From positions 131,501 through 195,500 of the forward strand of contig NZ_CP129971.1 of the NCBI RefSeq assembly GCF_030503855.1: 64,000 nucleotides of DNA, in the 5' to 3' direction. Below the pieces are notes generated by a model. That model was not told the DNA's origin, made no database searches, and saw only the letters and a list, made by a program, of their open reading frames with translations. Every line of letters begins with the position of its first letter. The stretch's first letter is position 1. Of the stretch, positions 37,317 to 47,371 are shown piece after piece. Source of the DNA: Marivirga salinae (GTDB taxonomy: Bacteria; Bacteroidota; Bacteroidia; Cytophagales; Cyclobacteriaceae). The translations under genes were made by a program, and so were the position numbers.

Positions 37317-38189
37317 TTAAAGACCCAGCTCAATATTCAAATCTAACTTTTCACCAGCTCCCAATTCCACATCCGACTCTTCACCTACCACTTCTTGGAA
37401 GTTACCTTCTCCGTCAAAAGAAGCTATTACTAAATCATATGTACCAGAAGGTAAAAAGGCTAAATTATAATTGTCGTCCGCATCTACATTTGAGCTAGTA
37501 ACTGCATTAGCAAATACAACACCATCTGCATTAGGCTCTGATTCGTTTTCTTGATATGCTCCATCATCATATGCATACACAACTAAACTTCCAGTAAACT
37601 CCCCACTAATGTTTCCTTCAATAGCGCCTACATTCGCATCTTCAATTAAACGTAGTGTTGGCTTTAAAATAAATTTACCCGAATTTCCAGCCTTCACAAC
37701 TGACTTTCTCACATCAAAATCAATGACAATGGATGTTACACCTCCATCAGGAATGGTAAAATCTCCTACCACTTTATATCCAGTTTGCGCTCCGCTAGGA
37801 ATTGTAATTTCCTCAATTGACTCATCTTCGAATTTAATGTAATGAGGAGGATTATCGCTACCAGAAGTAATAGAGCTTGAAAGACCTAATCTGATTTGAT
37901 CATATAATCCACTCACCATTTCTCTTTCGTCTAAAAAGAAAGTTTCTCCACCTTGAAACTCCAATAAGTTAATAGCTTGAGGGTTTTCATATTCTTTAAC
38001 AGTAGTCCAGCCTTCGGGGCCAAAAACTTCCACTTTAGATATACTAATGACTACTTCGGTCACATTTTCTGCTTCCAAAGGACCATCAGTCAAATAGAAA
38101 GACGCCCTGCCATTTCCACTTTCAATTCTATCGCAACCATAAAAAAGTACTAAAGCTGCTAATCCAAAAATTTTCCACAAATGTTTCAT
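37317..38189 (-). CDS. DUF4382 lipoprotein
   Basis: 290 aa with a lipobox (VLFYGC). GRASFYLTDGPLEAENVTEVVISISKVEVFGPEGW is the DUF4382 opening, and the second half (FTGSLVVYAYDDGAY, LPSGTYDLVIASFDGEGN) has a carboxypeptidase-regulatory-like beta-sandwich. DUF4382 proteins are surface or periplasmic lipoproteins of unknown function. It stands alone between a terminator and the nuclease-like gene. Confidence 0.85.
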   Translation of the reverse strand: MKHLWKIFGLAALVLFYGCDRIESGNGRASFYLTDGPLEAENVTEVVISISKVEVFGPEGWTTVKEYENPQAINLLEFQGGETFFLDEREMVSGLYDQIRLGLSSSITSGSDNPPHYIKFEDESIEEITIPSGAQTGYKVVGDFTIPDGGVTSIVIDFDVRKSVVKAGNSGKFILKPTLRLIEDANVGAIEGNISGEFTGSLVVYAYDDGAYQENESEPNADGVVFANAVTSSNVDADDNYNLAFLPSGTYDLVIASFDGEGNFQEVVGEESDVELGAGEKLDLNIELGL

Positions 38190-38329
38190 AATAATAATTT
38201 CCCGTTTTTATAAAAATACAACCGAAAGTTCAGGAAATTATTTTGTTTATCGATTGAAATAATATGTTTATCGACACATATGTAAGTTTTATGGAAGTAT
38301 TAATGTTTAGTATGATTAAAAACAATAGC

Positions 38330-40186
38330 TTACTTTGCTAAAGCTTTTACAATCCTATCTTCTTGAATGACTACATCTTTCATTAATAAATTAAAAGGAA
38401 ATTCTTTATGCTTTTTAGAATCTTTAAATGCATCCAAAATATTATAAAGACTTTTAGCCTTTTTTAAGGATAAATTCAATTCATATTCAAGATTACATTC
38501 TGAAACAAAATCATCACTAAACTCAGGAGCAATTAGCAAAGATTTAATAATATTGTAATCGTTTTTTTCAGCTAGCTTTACATAAGATTTTAATTGTCTG
38601 GAAACAGTGCTAAATTTATTGAATCCCTTGTCTTTCGAAGTTTTACATTCAACTAATATTAACTGTTTATTACCCAAATTCAATAAAATATCAATTTTAT
38701 CTTTGCTCGTGTTTAATTCCTTCCGTAGCTTCTCATCAACATTAAATTTTAGTTCTTCAAATATTTTTTTAGTTAAGTCTTCAAATTGAATTCCAATATC
38801 AGCTTCCTTAATGTTCAATCCATTTTCCTTGATTTTATTTACATCTCTGTAAGCAAAATGCTCGTAATTTTCTAAAGATAGATTTTCTGCATCTTTGTAT
38901 GATTCTAGAATATTAAGAATCGTATTTCCTCTAGTTTTGATTTCTAATTTAACACAGAATTTATTTAGATCTGTGGTATCAATTACTTCAAGAACATCGC
39001 GTGGTTTAATATTAAAATCGAGTAAATATTCGCTATTAAGAACATTATTATCTTGTAATTCAAATTCGTTTTTTAATAGCTCATTTGATTTTGGAAGTGT
39101 AGAATTTAAATCATTTAAAAGTTGTTCGTAACCTTCTAATGAAATCCCAACTCTTTCATCTCGATCAATTTCATCAAAATATTGGATTATATTCTCAACT
39201 TTCTCTTCAATTGTACTTCCTTTTAAGCTTTTGTTCGTGTTTAATCCATTTTCAAAAAGATCATTTAAGAATAATTTTTTGTCTGACAGCTTTGTACCAT
39301 CTTTATAAATATCAGTTGTTAATAAAGCAATAAAAGGAATTCCTTCTTTGATAATTTTTTTAATTTTTTGATCTAAGCTTATGTTTTGCCACTCTATATT
39401 GTGTTTTCTACATGCTAAATTAATTTGAGGATCTTTTAGTGATTTCAATACTCTTCTAAAGTATTTATCTGCTACATCCTTTTTTCTTACCTTTCTTAGG
39501 TTTCTGATTATCTCATCTGCTACATAAACAGTATTGCTTTTTTTAGAGAAGAAAATCACTCCGATATTCTTAAGTTCATTGATTATATTATCAATATTTT
39601 GTTTCTCTATTGGTAAAACCATGTAGTTTATTAATCTCACTTCTTCTTGAGATAATTCTAACTTATTGGCAAGAGTTAGTAAAATTGATAATTCATCTTG
39701 AGTAACTTTTTTATCTAGATTATTCCCACTGTCATTATTATATGCAGTTTCTAAACAAGCTTTATAAATATGGTAATCTCTTTCTCTGAAATCATCTAGA
39801 GAATTATTTTCTTTATCAATTGTACTTTTTAACTCCTTTATTTTTGCTTTAAGTGATTTGATTTCGTTTTCATACAGTCTTGCAAGCCAATCACTTTTCA
39901 TTATACAATTACCATCTCTGATTATTATATCTATTAAAACATCTAATTGGGAAGTTGTGTCTTTGAATTCGAATTCAATATATTTTTCAAATTCTACCTC
40001 TATTAATTTAAAAACCTTGGCAATATTAATATTGTCGATATTCTTCAGTTCTCGGTCACTCTCACTTAATATCTTATCAATATCTTTTCTATTGGTGGGA
40101 TTCTCAGAGATGATCGAATCAATAATTTTGAGAAAAGAATTTTTCTCAAATGAGTTTAATTGGTCTAATACTTTTTCTAATTTCAT
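38330..40186 (-). CDS. Large protein with C-terminal PD-(D/E)XK nuclease-like domain
   Basis: 618 aa, cytoplasmic, very Lys/Asn/Ile-rich. I do not recognise the full-length family. The N-terminal 150 residues are helical with a coiled-coil stretch (about 108-135). A region near 160-235 (SILLTLANKLELSQEEVRLI then NIDNIINELKNIGVIFF) looks like paired helical or winged-helix units. Residues about 462-560 form a PD-(D/E)XK fold: E469 in the first helix, D496/D499 in DKIDILL, and E513/K515 in LILVECKTSK, the last being the catalytic E-x-K. It stands alone with no methylase or other partner near. A DNA-processing or defence role is possible but not shown. Confidence 0.6.
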   Translation of the reverse strand: MKLEKVLDQLNSFEKNSFLKIIDSIISENPTNRKDIDKILSESDRELKNIDNINIAKVFKLIEVEFEKYIEFEFKDTTSQLDVLIDIIIRDGNCIMKSDWLARLYENEIKSLKAKIKELKSTIDKENNSLDDFRERDYHIYKACLETAYNNDSGNNLDKKVTQDELSILLTLANKLELSQEEVRLINYMVLPIEKQNIDNIINELKNIGVIFFSKKSNTVYVADEIIRNLRKVRKKDVADKYFRRVLKSLKDPQINLACRKHNIEWQNISLDQKIKKIIKEGIPFIALLTTDIYKDGTKLSDKKLFLNDLFENGLNTNKSLKGSTIEEKVENIIQYFDEIDRDERVGISLEGYEQLLNDLNSTLPKSNELLKNEFELQDNNVLNSEYLLDFNIKPRDVLEVIDTTDLNKFCVKLEIKTRGNTILNILESYKDAENLSLENYEHFAYRDVNKIKENGLNIKEADIGIQFEDLTKKIFEELKFNVDEKLRKELNTSKDKIDILLNLGNKQLILVECKTSKDKGFNKFSTVSRQLKSYVKLAEKNDYNIIKSLLIAPEFSDDFVSECNLEYELNLSLKKAKSLYNILDAFKDSKKHKEFPFNLLMKDVVIQEDRIVKALAK

Positions 40187-40339
40187 GATTGTACGGTTTT
40201 GTCAATCATTCAATTTATTCAAAATAATATTCTAAAATTAGTATCAACATTTTTAATTAGACTTACGGTACAGATTTTTAGATGAAACGTTACTTTTATT
40301 CTTTAAGATTCTTCATATTGTCATTTCACTACAAGACAC

Positions 40340-40373
40340 AAAAAAAGCCTCTCAGATTTCTCCGAGAGGCTTT
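40340..40373 (-). terminator. Terminator of dnaK
   Basis: AAAGCCTCTC (40344-40353) pairs with GAGAGGCTTT (40364-40373); on the minus strand it is followed by a T run (from 40346 leftward). It lies 25 bases after the dnaK stop. Confidence 0.88.
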
Positions 40374-40397
40374 CAAAAATTTATGATTTATTGATTC

Positions 40398-42335
40398 TTA
40401 TTTAGAATCCTTTTTATCATCATCATTTACTTCTTCGTATTCCACATCATCTACACCATCACCGCTTTCGCCTTCAGGTTGTTGATCTGCTTGTCCGCCT
40501 GGCTGACCTTCAGCTCCACCAGCTTCTTGTTGCGCTTGGTAGATTTCCTGTGAAGCAGCTTGCCATGCATTATTCAAACCTTCCATTGAGCTATCAATTG
40601 CTTCAACATCTTGGCTGCTATGCGCTTCTTTCAATTTAGCTAGAGCATCGTTGATGGCAGTTTTATTGCCTTCAGATAACTTTTCGCCAAACTCTTTCAT
40701 TTGCTTCTCAGTTTGGAAAATTAAAGAGTCAGCCTGATTGATTTTATCAATCTTCTCTTTCTCTTTTTTATCGGCTTCAGCATTTGCTTCTGCCTCTTTT
40801 CTCATTTTCTCGATTTCTTCATCTGACAATCCAGAAGAAGCCTCGATTCTGATTTTTTGCTCTTTTCCAGTTCCTTTATCTTTGGCAGATACATTCAAGA
40901 TACCATTAGCATCAATATCGAATGTAACCTCTACTTGAGGAACTCCTCTTGGTGCTGGTGGAATTCCATCCAAGTGGAATCTACCGATTGAACGGTTATC
41001 CTTTGCCATTGACCTCTCACCTTGCAATACGTGAATTTCCACTGAAGGCTGATTGTCTGAAGCAGTACTGAATGTTTCTGACTTCTTAGAAGGAATCGTA
41101 GTGTTCGATTCTATCAATTTAGTCATGACTCCACCCATGGTTTCAATACCTAATGATAATGGAGTTACATCCAATAATAGAACGTCTTTCACCTCACCAG
41201 TTAATACACCACCTTGAATTGCAGCACCAATTGCTACTACCTCATCAGGGTTTACACCTTTAGAAGGTTTCTTGCCAAAGAATTTCTCTACTTCTTCTTG
41301 AATTCTTGGGATACGGGTTGAACCACCTACCAAGATAACTTCATCAATTTCAGAAGGAGATAATCCAGCATCTTCTAAAGCTTTCTTAACTGGAGCCATT
41401 GATCTTTTCACTAAGTCGTCAGATAATTGCTCGAATTTTGAACGACTTAATTTTCTAACCAAGTGTTTCGGCACGCCATCTACTGGCATAATATAAGGTA
41501 AGTTCACTTCTGTTTCAGTAGAACTCGACAACTCAATCTTAGCTTTCTCAGCAGCTTCTTTCAATCTCTGCAACGCCATTGGATCTTGTTTCAAGTCAAT
41601 ACCTTGCTCTTCTTTGAATTCGTTTGCTAACCAGTTGATGATTACCTGATCGAAGTCATCACCACCTAAGTGAACATCACCATTGGTAGATTTTACTTCA
41701 AATACGCCATCACCTAACTCAAGAATAGAGATATCGAAAGTACCACCACCTAAATCGTAAACGGCAATATTTTGATCTTTATCTCTTTTGTCTAATCCGT
41801 AAGCCAAAGCTGCTGCAGTAGGCTCGTTAATGATTCTTTTAACTTCCAATCCTGCAATTTGTCCAGCTTCTTTCGTTGCCTGACGCTCTGCATCGTTGAA
41901 ATAAGCAGGAACTGTAATAACAGCTTCTGTAACTTCCGTCCCTAAGTAATCTTCTGCTGTAGACTTCATTTTTTGAAGTATCATCGCAGATAATTCTTGA
42001 GGAGTATAATTTCTATCTCCTACTTTAACTCTAACTGTGTCGTTAGCACCAGATTCTACTTTGTAAGAAGCAATTTTTTTCTCTTCTGAAATTTCAGAGA
42101 ATTTCTTACCCATAAATCTTTTTACTGATGCAATTGTATTGGCAGGGTTGGTAATAGCTTGACGTTTTGCAGGATCACCTACTTTTCGTTCGCCTTTCCC
42201 TTCATCCAAAAACGCTACAATAGAAGGAGTAGTTCTTCTACCCTCACTGTTGGGGATTACAACGGGTTCATTACCCTCCATTACCGCCACACAGGAGTTG
42301 GTAGTACCTAAGTCAATTCCAATAATTTTTCCCAT
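40398..42335 (-). CDS. dnaK: Chaperone DnaK (Hsp70)
   Basis: 645 aa, the usual length. [18 protein letters not shown] is the first ATP motif; [31 protein letters not shown] and the interdomain linker [16 protein letters not shown] are all intact. The C-terminus is a low-complexity Gly/Gln/Glu stretch ending in DDKKDSK. It folds proteins with DnaJ and GrpE, which are not encoded here. No CIRCE operator is visible upstream; a sigma-54-like sequence lies about 50 bases before the ATG. It is monocistronic. Confidence 0.98.
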   Translation of the reverse strand: MGKIIGIDLGTTNSCVAVMEGNEPVVIPNSEGRRTTPSIVAFLDEGKGERKVGDPAKRQAITNPANTIASVKRFMGKKFSEISEEKKIASYKVESGANDTVRVKVGDRNYTPQELSAMILQKMKSTAEDYLGTEVTEAVITVPAYFNDAERQATKEAGQIAGLEVKRIINEPTAAALAYGLDKRDKDQNIAVYDLGGGTFDISILELGDGVFEVKSTNGDVHLGGDDFDQVIINWLANEFKEEQGIDLKQDPMALQRLKEAAEKAKIELSSSTETEVNLPYIMPVDGVPKHLVRKLSRSKFEQLSDDLVKRSMAPVKKALEDAGLSPSEIDEVILVGGSTRIPRIQEEVEKFFGKKPSKGVNPDEVVAIGAAIQGGVLTGEVKDVLLLDVTPLSLGIETMGGVMTKLIESNTTIPSKKSETFSTASDNQPSVEIHVLQGERSMAKDNRSIGRFHLDGIPPAPRGVPQVEVTFDIDANGILNVSAKDKGTGKEQKIRIEASSGLSDEEIEKMRKEAEANAEADKKEKEKIDKINQADSLIFQTEKQMKEFGEKLSEGNKTAINDALAKLKEAHSSQDVEAIDSSMEGLNNAWQAASQEIYQAQQEAGGAEGQPGGQADQQPEGESGDGVDDVEYEEVNDDDKKDSK

Positions 42336-42381
42336 GATCTATCTTATTTTTCTAATTTTAAATTCATTTTTCACATCAAGT

Positions 42382-42398
42382 AACAATGGATGTGCCAA
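42382..42398 (-). promoter_or_regulatory. Candidate sigma-54 promoter (-24/-12) of dnaK
   Basis: On the minus strand the sequence is TTGGCACATCCATTGTT, with GG, 10 bases, then GT; TGGCAC agrees with the -24 consensus. A start site near 42372 would leave a 37-base leader. The same TTGGC-N6-ATTGTT pattern lies upstream of the NtrC-type regulator. The last base (T for C) departs from the consensus. Confidence 0.35.
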
Positions 42399-42556
42399 TA
42401 AGAATTCCGTTCATTTTCTCTGACATTATGACATTCGTGAAAGAAATTCATGGGAAATCGTCAGCTTTTGAATCCTTTTGATTTTGAAAAACCTTTATTT
42501 TGTCATTGATTTAAAAAATCCATAGTCGTGATTAATGATATATAAAGGCACCTCAT

Positions 42557-42564
42557 TATTTTTG
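42557..42564 (+). promoter_or_regulatory. -7 box for the AI-2E transporter gene
   Basis: TATTTTTG matches TAnnTTTG and lies about 60 bases before the TTG start. A 14-base palindrome follows it, just downstream of the expected start site. No good -33 element is visible. Confidence 0.35.
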
Positions 42565-42577
42565 AAAATCTTAATTA

Positions 42578-42591
42578 GTTACTTAAGTAAC
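42578..42591. promoter_or_regulatory. Perfect 14-base palindrome upstream of the AI-2E transporter gene
   Basis: GTTACTTAAGTAAC is its own reverse complement. It lies between a -7-like box and the TTG start, where a dimeric repressor would block transcription. No cognate regulator is known. Confidence 0.3.
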
Positions 42592-42624
42592 CTACACTGA
42601 ATTTTTACCGTCAAAGTAATTATA

Positions 42625-43764
42625 TTGGAACCACAAGATAGAAACTCGCACCTTACTTTTTACGCCTCTATAGCATTAAAGATGATTGTTTTTATAGCAG
42701 GCATTACCATTTTATGGATAGGTAAGCCTGTGGTCTTCCCCTTAGCGGCTGGTCTCTTACTTTCATTTATTCTTTTACCGGTAGTTAATTTTTTGGAGAG
42801 AAAATCCTTCCCTAAATTTTTTGCTATTTTGATTACTATATTGACCTTAATTAGCATAGTAGGTACAGTAATCTTTTTATATTCCAATCAGATTATTAAA
42901 ATAATTGATCAGTTTGGCTCTTTCCAGAATCAAATAATTTATACAGTTAATAGTGTAGTAGAAGGCATCAATAAAAATCTCGACCTTAAAGAAAATCTGA
43001 AAACACCCGAGGTAATGAACAAAGCTAAGGAGGTTGTAGAAAATAATAAATTTCTCCCTCAGGTGATCAGTAGTGTTTTTAAATCATTAGGAAACATTTT
43101 ACTTTTCCTCGTCTTCACCATCTTATTCCTAAACTATAGAACAGGATTGCTTAAGGCCATTAAAAAATTTGGCAAAGATCAAGAAACAAGGAATAACATA
43201 GAAGATGCCGTATTTAAGGCTTCTAAAGTTGGTAGAAACTATGTATTAGGATATTTACTTTTAATTATAATTCTGACAATCATAAACACCACTGGACTAT
43301 TAATAATTGGGATTGAATACCCTTTGTTCTTTGGGTTTTTGCCTGCATTGTTTTGTATAATCCCTTATATAGGCTCATTAATGGGCGCCAGCCTCGTTTT
43401 GCTTTTTACGATATTTAATTATGACTCATTAGTATATCCTGTAAGTGTGGCAGGCCTTTTTTGGCTGAGTCAACTGCTGGAAAGCAATGTACTTAATCCT
43501 AAAATAGTAGGAGAGAATCTTAAACTAAGTGTGTTATTTGTAATTATTACGCTAATGGTTGGACAATTAATATGGGGAATAGCAGGGCTTATCCTTTCGG
43601 TACCGATGATGGCTATTTTTAAAGTTTTTTGCAACCATTTTGAACCATTGAAACCCATTTCATCATTAATTGGAACAGAAATACATATGGCCCCAGGAGA
43701 AACCCATTCAGATCTATTTACAAATATTAAAAGATTCTTCAATAAATCGGATAAGAAAGACTAG
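42625..43764 (+). CDS. AI-2E family transporter
   Basis: 379 aa from a TTG start. About eight membrane spans: N-terminal ones at about 12-32 (IALKMIVFIAGITILWIG), 34-55 and 63-85, a soluble helical segment (about 90-145), and a C-terminal group with FGFLPALFCIIPYIGSLMGA and GQLIWGIAGLILSVPMMAIF, which is the family signature. The family exports diverse small molecules; the autoinducer-2 role is proved in few members. It is in its own transcription unit, divergent from dnaK. Confidence 0.92.
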   Translation: MEPQDRNSHLTFYASIALKMIVFIAGITILWIGKPVVFPLAAGLLLSFILLPVVNFLERKSFPKFFAILITILTLISIVGTVIFLYSNQIIKIIDQFGSFQNQIIYTVNSVVEGINKNLDLKENLKTPEVMNKAKEVVENNKFLPQVISSVFKSLGNILLFLVFTILFLNYRTGLLKAIKKFGKDQETRNNIEDAVFKASKVGRNYVLGYLLLIIILTIINTTGLLIIGIEYPLFFGFLPALFCIIPYIGSLMGASLVLLFTIFNYDSLVYPVSVAGLFWLSQLLESNVLNPKIVGENLKLSVLFVIITLMVGQLIWGIAGLILSVPMMAIFKVFCNHFEPLKPISSLIGTEIHMAPGETHSDLFTNIKRFFNKSDKKD

Positions 43765-43833
43765 CCTATATTTATTTTAAATTCTCTGATTATAGAGGAG
43801 AATTAATCATCATAATATCAATATTTTTGCAGA

Positions 43834-44340
43834 GTGGAAATTCAAAAATCACATCATGAGTATAAAAGTGCTTCTATAGAACATCAAATTGTTTTAATAG
43901 CTGAAAATATTCGCACTCCTGAAAATGCAGGGATGATAATGAGGCTTGCTGATGCTTTCGGAATTCAACAACTATTTTTTGTGGGAGAACATGCCGTAGA
44001 GCTTAGCACAAAAGTAAAAAGAGCATCCAGAAATACTTATAAAACAGTTAACTTTCAATATATAGCTGATGCCACTGAAATTGTAACAGATTTCACAAAT
44101 GAGGGTTTTACGCCAATAGCATTGGAAATTACGAACTCAAGTAAGCCATTAAAAGCATTTAAAGCCAAAAAAAATCAGAAATTTGTTGTCATTGTTGGAG
44201 GTGAAAGACAAGGGGTTTCTGAGACTTTATTAAAAATGTGCACCGAACATTACCATATTCCAATGTTTGGGAAAAATTCCTCAATTAATGTGGTCAATGC
44301 ATTAGCTGTTGGACTTTACAAAATAACAGAGAACCATTAA
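43834..44340 (+). CDS. SpoU/TrmH family RNA 2'-O-methyltransferase
   Basis: 168 aa from a GTG start. SPOUT trefoil-knot motifs: ENIRTPENAGMIMRLADAFG (motif 1, with the key Asn and Arg), FVVIVGGERQGVS (motif 2) and SSINVVNALAVGLYKI (motif 3). It uses SAM to methylate a ribose 2'-OH in tRNA or rRNA. The length fits a minimal catalytic domain without extension. It follows the AI-2E gene by 69 bases. Confidence 0.9.
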   Translation: MEIQKSHHEYKSASIEHQIVLIAENIRTPENAGMIMRLADAFGIQQLFFVGEHAVELSTKVKRASRNTYKTVNFQYIADATEIVTDFTNEGFTPIALEITNSSKPLKAFKAKKNQKFVVIVGGERQGVSETLLKMCTEHYHIPMFGKNSSINVVNALAVGLYKITENH

Positions 44341-44371
44341 ATTGACTAAATCAATCTAGCTTGAAAAGTAA

Positions 44372-44403
44372 AAAGCCATTCACTTTTTACAATGAATGGC
44401 TTT
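44372..44403. terminator. Bidirectional terminator
   Basis: AAAGCCATTCA (44372-44382) pairs with TGAATGGCTTT (44393-44403), with A and T runs at the stem base. It lies between the ends of convergent genes, the methyltransferase and the DUF4168 gene. Confidence 0.8.
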
Positions 44404-44427
44404 AAAGTTAAAAATATTCAAACGATT

Positions 44428-44904
44428 TTATCCATTGGCTTTAGCCTGAACAATTGAATCAACTTTTTTTCTAAATTCCTCATCTTGTTGATAAGCCATC
44501 ATAATATTTTGATATTTTTCTTCACTAATATCATGATTTTTAAGTGCTGCTACCATTTTAGACTGGGTTTTTTGATTATGCGCCATAACTTCTTGAGCAG
44601 CTGCATTAAATTTTTCTAATTCTTTTGGTTCAACTTCTTCATCAGACTGACCTTGTTGGATGGCTACTATCTCATTAAACCTTTCCAAATTCATATCATT
44701 TTCTTCAATGATTCCCATCACTTTTTTTTGTGACTCTTGTTGAACTTTGGTTACATCCAAATTCGCCTCTACAAAGGTCTCAATTTCATCATCACTATAA
44801 TCTGTCGAAACTTCTTTCTGTTGCATTGGCATTTGCTGCTGAGCAAATAAAACGACTGCAAACATTGACATTATAGCGGTTGCGAAAATTCTTTTTTTCA
44901 TCAT
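44428..44904 (-). CDS. Secreted DUF4168 protein
   Basis: 158 aa with a signal peptide (MFAVVLFAQQ). The mature protein is helical and charged: YSDDEIETFVEANLDVTKVQQESQ is the DUF4168 opening, and the second helical repeat begins at NHDISEEKYQNIMMAYQ. Two similar helical units suggest an internal repeat. Function is unknown; it is probably periplasmic. Confidence 0.82.
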   Translation of the reverse strand: MMKKRIFATAIMSMFAVVLFAQQQMPMQQKEVSTDYSDDEIETFVEANLDVTKVQQESQKKVMGIIEENDMNLERFNEIVAIQQGQSDEEVEPKELEKFNAAAQEVMAHNQKTQSKMVAALKNHDISEEKYQNIMMAYQQDEEFRKKVDSIVQAKANG

Positions 44905-45043
44905 TTTATGGTTTTTGATTAAAGAAATTATTTCATCTATAGCAACGAATTAGAAGTACATTGTTGCCCAAGCCAATAAAATTTCTGAAAGTTCTTGAAA
45001 TACTGAAATAGAATAGCAGAATTTTAAATAGAGCTTAAATTGC

Positions 45044-47371
45044 TCATTCTTTGATAACAGCGAATACCTTTTGTAAATCTTCACCACCTAAATCATCCAC
45101 AATTTTCAATTCATTCCATCCAGATTTAAAGGTAACAGCCATTTTATGTTGTCTATCCGTCTCCCCTATATATTCTTCATTGAGATACCAATACACTTTA
45201 TTCACAGAAGATGTATGACCAACCTTGCAAATCACTTTTTGCAATTCACCATTAAAATCTACGGGGAGAAATAGCTTAGCATCCATATTTGGATAAATAA
45301 TTTTACTACTTATTTCGGCTTTATATCTACTACATTCAGGATTGTGCGGTGGTATAGACTCTATAAAAGCTCCTTTTCTTCTTAGATAATACGCTATATC
45401 AGGTGGGTATTCTAATAGTTTTGTAGGTATTGCGCCTAAGTCATCCCAACAAGCTGAACAGGTTTGTAAATCCTTATTATAACTTAGATATTTCTTTTGA
45501 TGATAATCACAACTTTTCATTGATCTCATGCCATATGGCGCATATACAGCATCAGCTTTCGGGCAATTTTCAGATGCTCTAAAGCCCGAAACAGAACAAA
45601 TTTTCATTTCTCTAAAATCCATTTCATTAAATTCGAACCACTCTTTTGATGTTGATGGTAGTGCTTCAAGCAAATCAAAAAGTACTGGACCAGCAGAATT
45701 GGCTCCACTCAAGTTTTTATTACTCTCCCCATCAAAATTCCCGACCCAAACGGCAATGGTATACTCAGGATTTAAACCTACAGCCCAAGCATCTTTGTGC
45801 CCATAACTAGTGCCCGTCTTCCAGGAAAAATCTTTTGCATTATTAAATTTCTGCCAGAAATACTCACTTCCAGGCCGTTTCAAATCTTTTAACATATCTA
45901 GCGTAAGGTAAGAGCTTCCCGCACTGATCAATTGCGCTCCTTTTTGGCTTTTTGACTCAGGATCTTTCAAAATAATATTATTGGAGAACTTTCCTTCATT
46001 TGCAAAACCTCGATAAAGCATCACCATATCCCAGACACTGACTTCTGCCCCACCCAAGATTAGGGGCAATCCATATTCGTCTGCGGAACGAAAGAGACTT
46101 TTAATCCCTGCTTCCTGTAAGAAACTATAAAACTGAAATAATCCATAGCTATTGAGCAAACGAACCGCTGGTATATTCAGGGATTTCACCAAAGCCTCTT
46201 TTGCAGTTACAACCCCTTGGAAATCTTCGCTGGCATTATTTGGCGAAAAACCATCAAAATAAGTCGGCAGATCACGAATAAATGTTTCTGGTAGAATCAA
46301 CCCTTCATCCATACTTAATGCATATAAAAATGGCTTCAAAATACTTCCGCTTGATCTGTAGGCCCTCACACCATCAACCTGACCTTTATTGGCGTTGTCA
46401 TAAAAATCAGGTGAGCCAACATAGGCTTTAACCTCACCAGTTTTTGAATCTGCTATTAAACATGCCAGATTTCTAATGCCATCCGCTGCATAGAGTTCTT
46501 CATATTTTTGAGCGATGTAATTGGCTTTATCTTGTAAGTTTTTATCTATTGTGGTATTTAATATCTTTTGAGCGGGATATTGAGATCTTAAAAAGAAAGC
46601 TGCATGCGGTGCGGAACTTTTAAATGTGATAAATTCATCTGGAACAGGCTCCAGAATACTTAGTTGATAGCTAAGCTCATTAATATACTCCTTATCAAAA
46701 AGTTTTTTCAGTAATGCATTTCGCTTTTGAAATAATCTATTGTTGGTTTTGGAAGGATAAATCAAGCCCGGAGAATTTGGTAATACTGCTAAGGTGGCTG
46801 CCTCACTCCATGTTAGTGAATGAATAGGCTTGCCAAAGAATTTATGAGCTGCTGTCTGAAAACCAATAACATTCCCGCCATAGGGAGCATGTTGCAAATA
46901 CATCTTAAGTACTTTTTCTTTCGAAAAATGAAAACTAATTTTGATGGCTTCAATAGCTTCAAGTACTTTATAAAAGATATTTCTATCATTCTGATGCCGT
47001 AATCGAACTACCTGCATTGGCAGCGTACTGGCACCACTGATTATTCTTCCTGATCTAATGTTTTGATAGGTCGCTCGGAAAACTGCCCCGATATCAACCC
47101 CTGAATGTAAGTGAAAATTTTGATCCTCATATAAAAGAACAGCATCTTCTAGTTTCTTCGGTATGGAGCTAGTATCTGGTGGTAGAAACCATTGCTCATT
47201 CTTATTCAGGAATACATGCAAGAGACTACCATCATCCGATTTTACTACTGTGCTATAATCAACCTCAAAATATGGTTTTCCAGGTGGGATGGAAAAATAA
47301 GTAATGGCAATGGAAATGACAATAATCAATCCCCACTGCCATTTTTTAAATTTAATCCATTTCCTCCACAT
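45044..47371 (-). CDS. pbpC: Penicillin-binding protein 1C
   Basis: 775 aa. One membrane span near residues 13-30, a family-51 transglycosylase domain (catalytic Glu near 80 in LYEDQNFHLHSGVD, then GASTLPMQVVRL), a transpeptidase domain with SSGSILKP (S-x-x-K near 340) and KTGTSYGHKDAW (KTG near 517), and a C-terminal BiPBP_C domain (about 685-775). It builds and cross-links peptidoglycan. Its start overlaps the end of the alpha-2-macroglobulin gene by 20 bases; this pairing is well known (yfhM-pbpC) and thought to join wall repair to protease trapping. Confidence 0.95.
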   Translation of the reverse strand: MWRKWIKFKKWQWGLIIVISIAITYFSIPPGKPYFEVDYSTVVKSDDGSLLHVFLNKNEQWFLPPDTSSIPKKLEDAVLLYEDQNFHLHSGVDIGAVFRATYQNIRSGRIISGASTLPMQVVRLRHQNDRNIFYKVLEAIEAIKISFHFSKEKVLKMYLQHAPYGGNVIGFQTAAHKFFGKPIHSLTWSEAATLAVLPNSPGLIYPSKTNNRLFQKRNALLKKLFDKEYINELSYQLSILEPVPDEFITFKSSAPHAAFFLRSQYPAQKILNTTIDKNLQDKANYIAQKYEELYAADGIRNLACLIADSKTGEVKAYVGSPDFYDNANKGQVDGVRAYRSSGSILKPFLYALSMDEGLILPETFIRDLPTYFDGFSPNNASEDFQGVVTAKEALVKSLNIPAVRLLNSYGLFQFYSFLQEAGIKSLFRSADEYGLPLILGGAEVSVWDMVMLYRGFANEGKFSNNIILKDPESKSQKGAQLISAGSSYLTLDMLKDLKRPGSEYFWQKFNNAKDFSWKTGTSYGHKDAWAVGLNPEYTIAVWVGNFDGESNKNLSGANSAGPVLFDLLEALPSTSKEWFEFNEMDFREMKICSVSGFRASENCPKADAVYAPYGMRSMKSCDYHQKKYLSYNKDLQTCSACWDDLGAIPTKLLEYPPDIAYYLRRKGAFIESIPPHNPECSRYKAEISSKIIYPNMDAKLFLPVDFNGELQKVICKVGHTSSVNKVYWYLNEEYIGETDRQHKMAVTFKSGWNELKIVDDLGGEDLQKVFAVIKE

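Noticed and set aside
39858..40235. Open plus-strand frame of 125 codons
   Set aside because: It runs antisense to the nuclease-like gene; the Ser/Ile-rich composition is that of a reversed Lys/Asn-rich gene.
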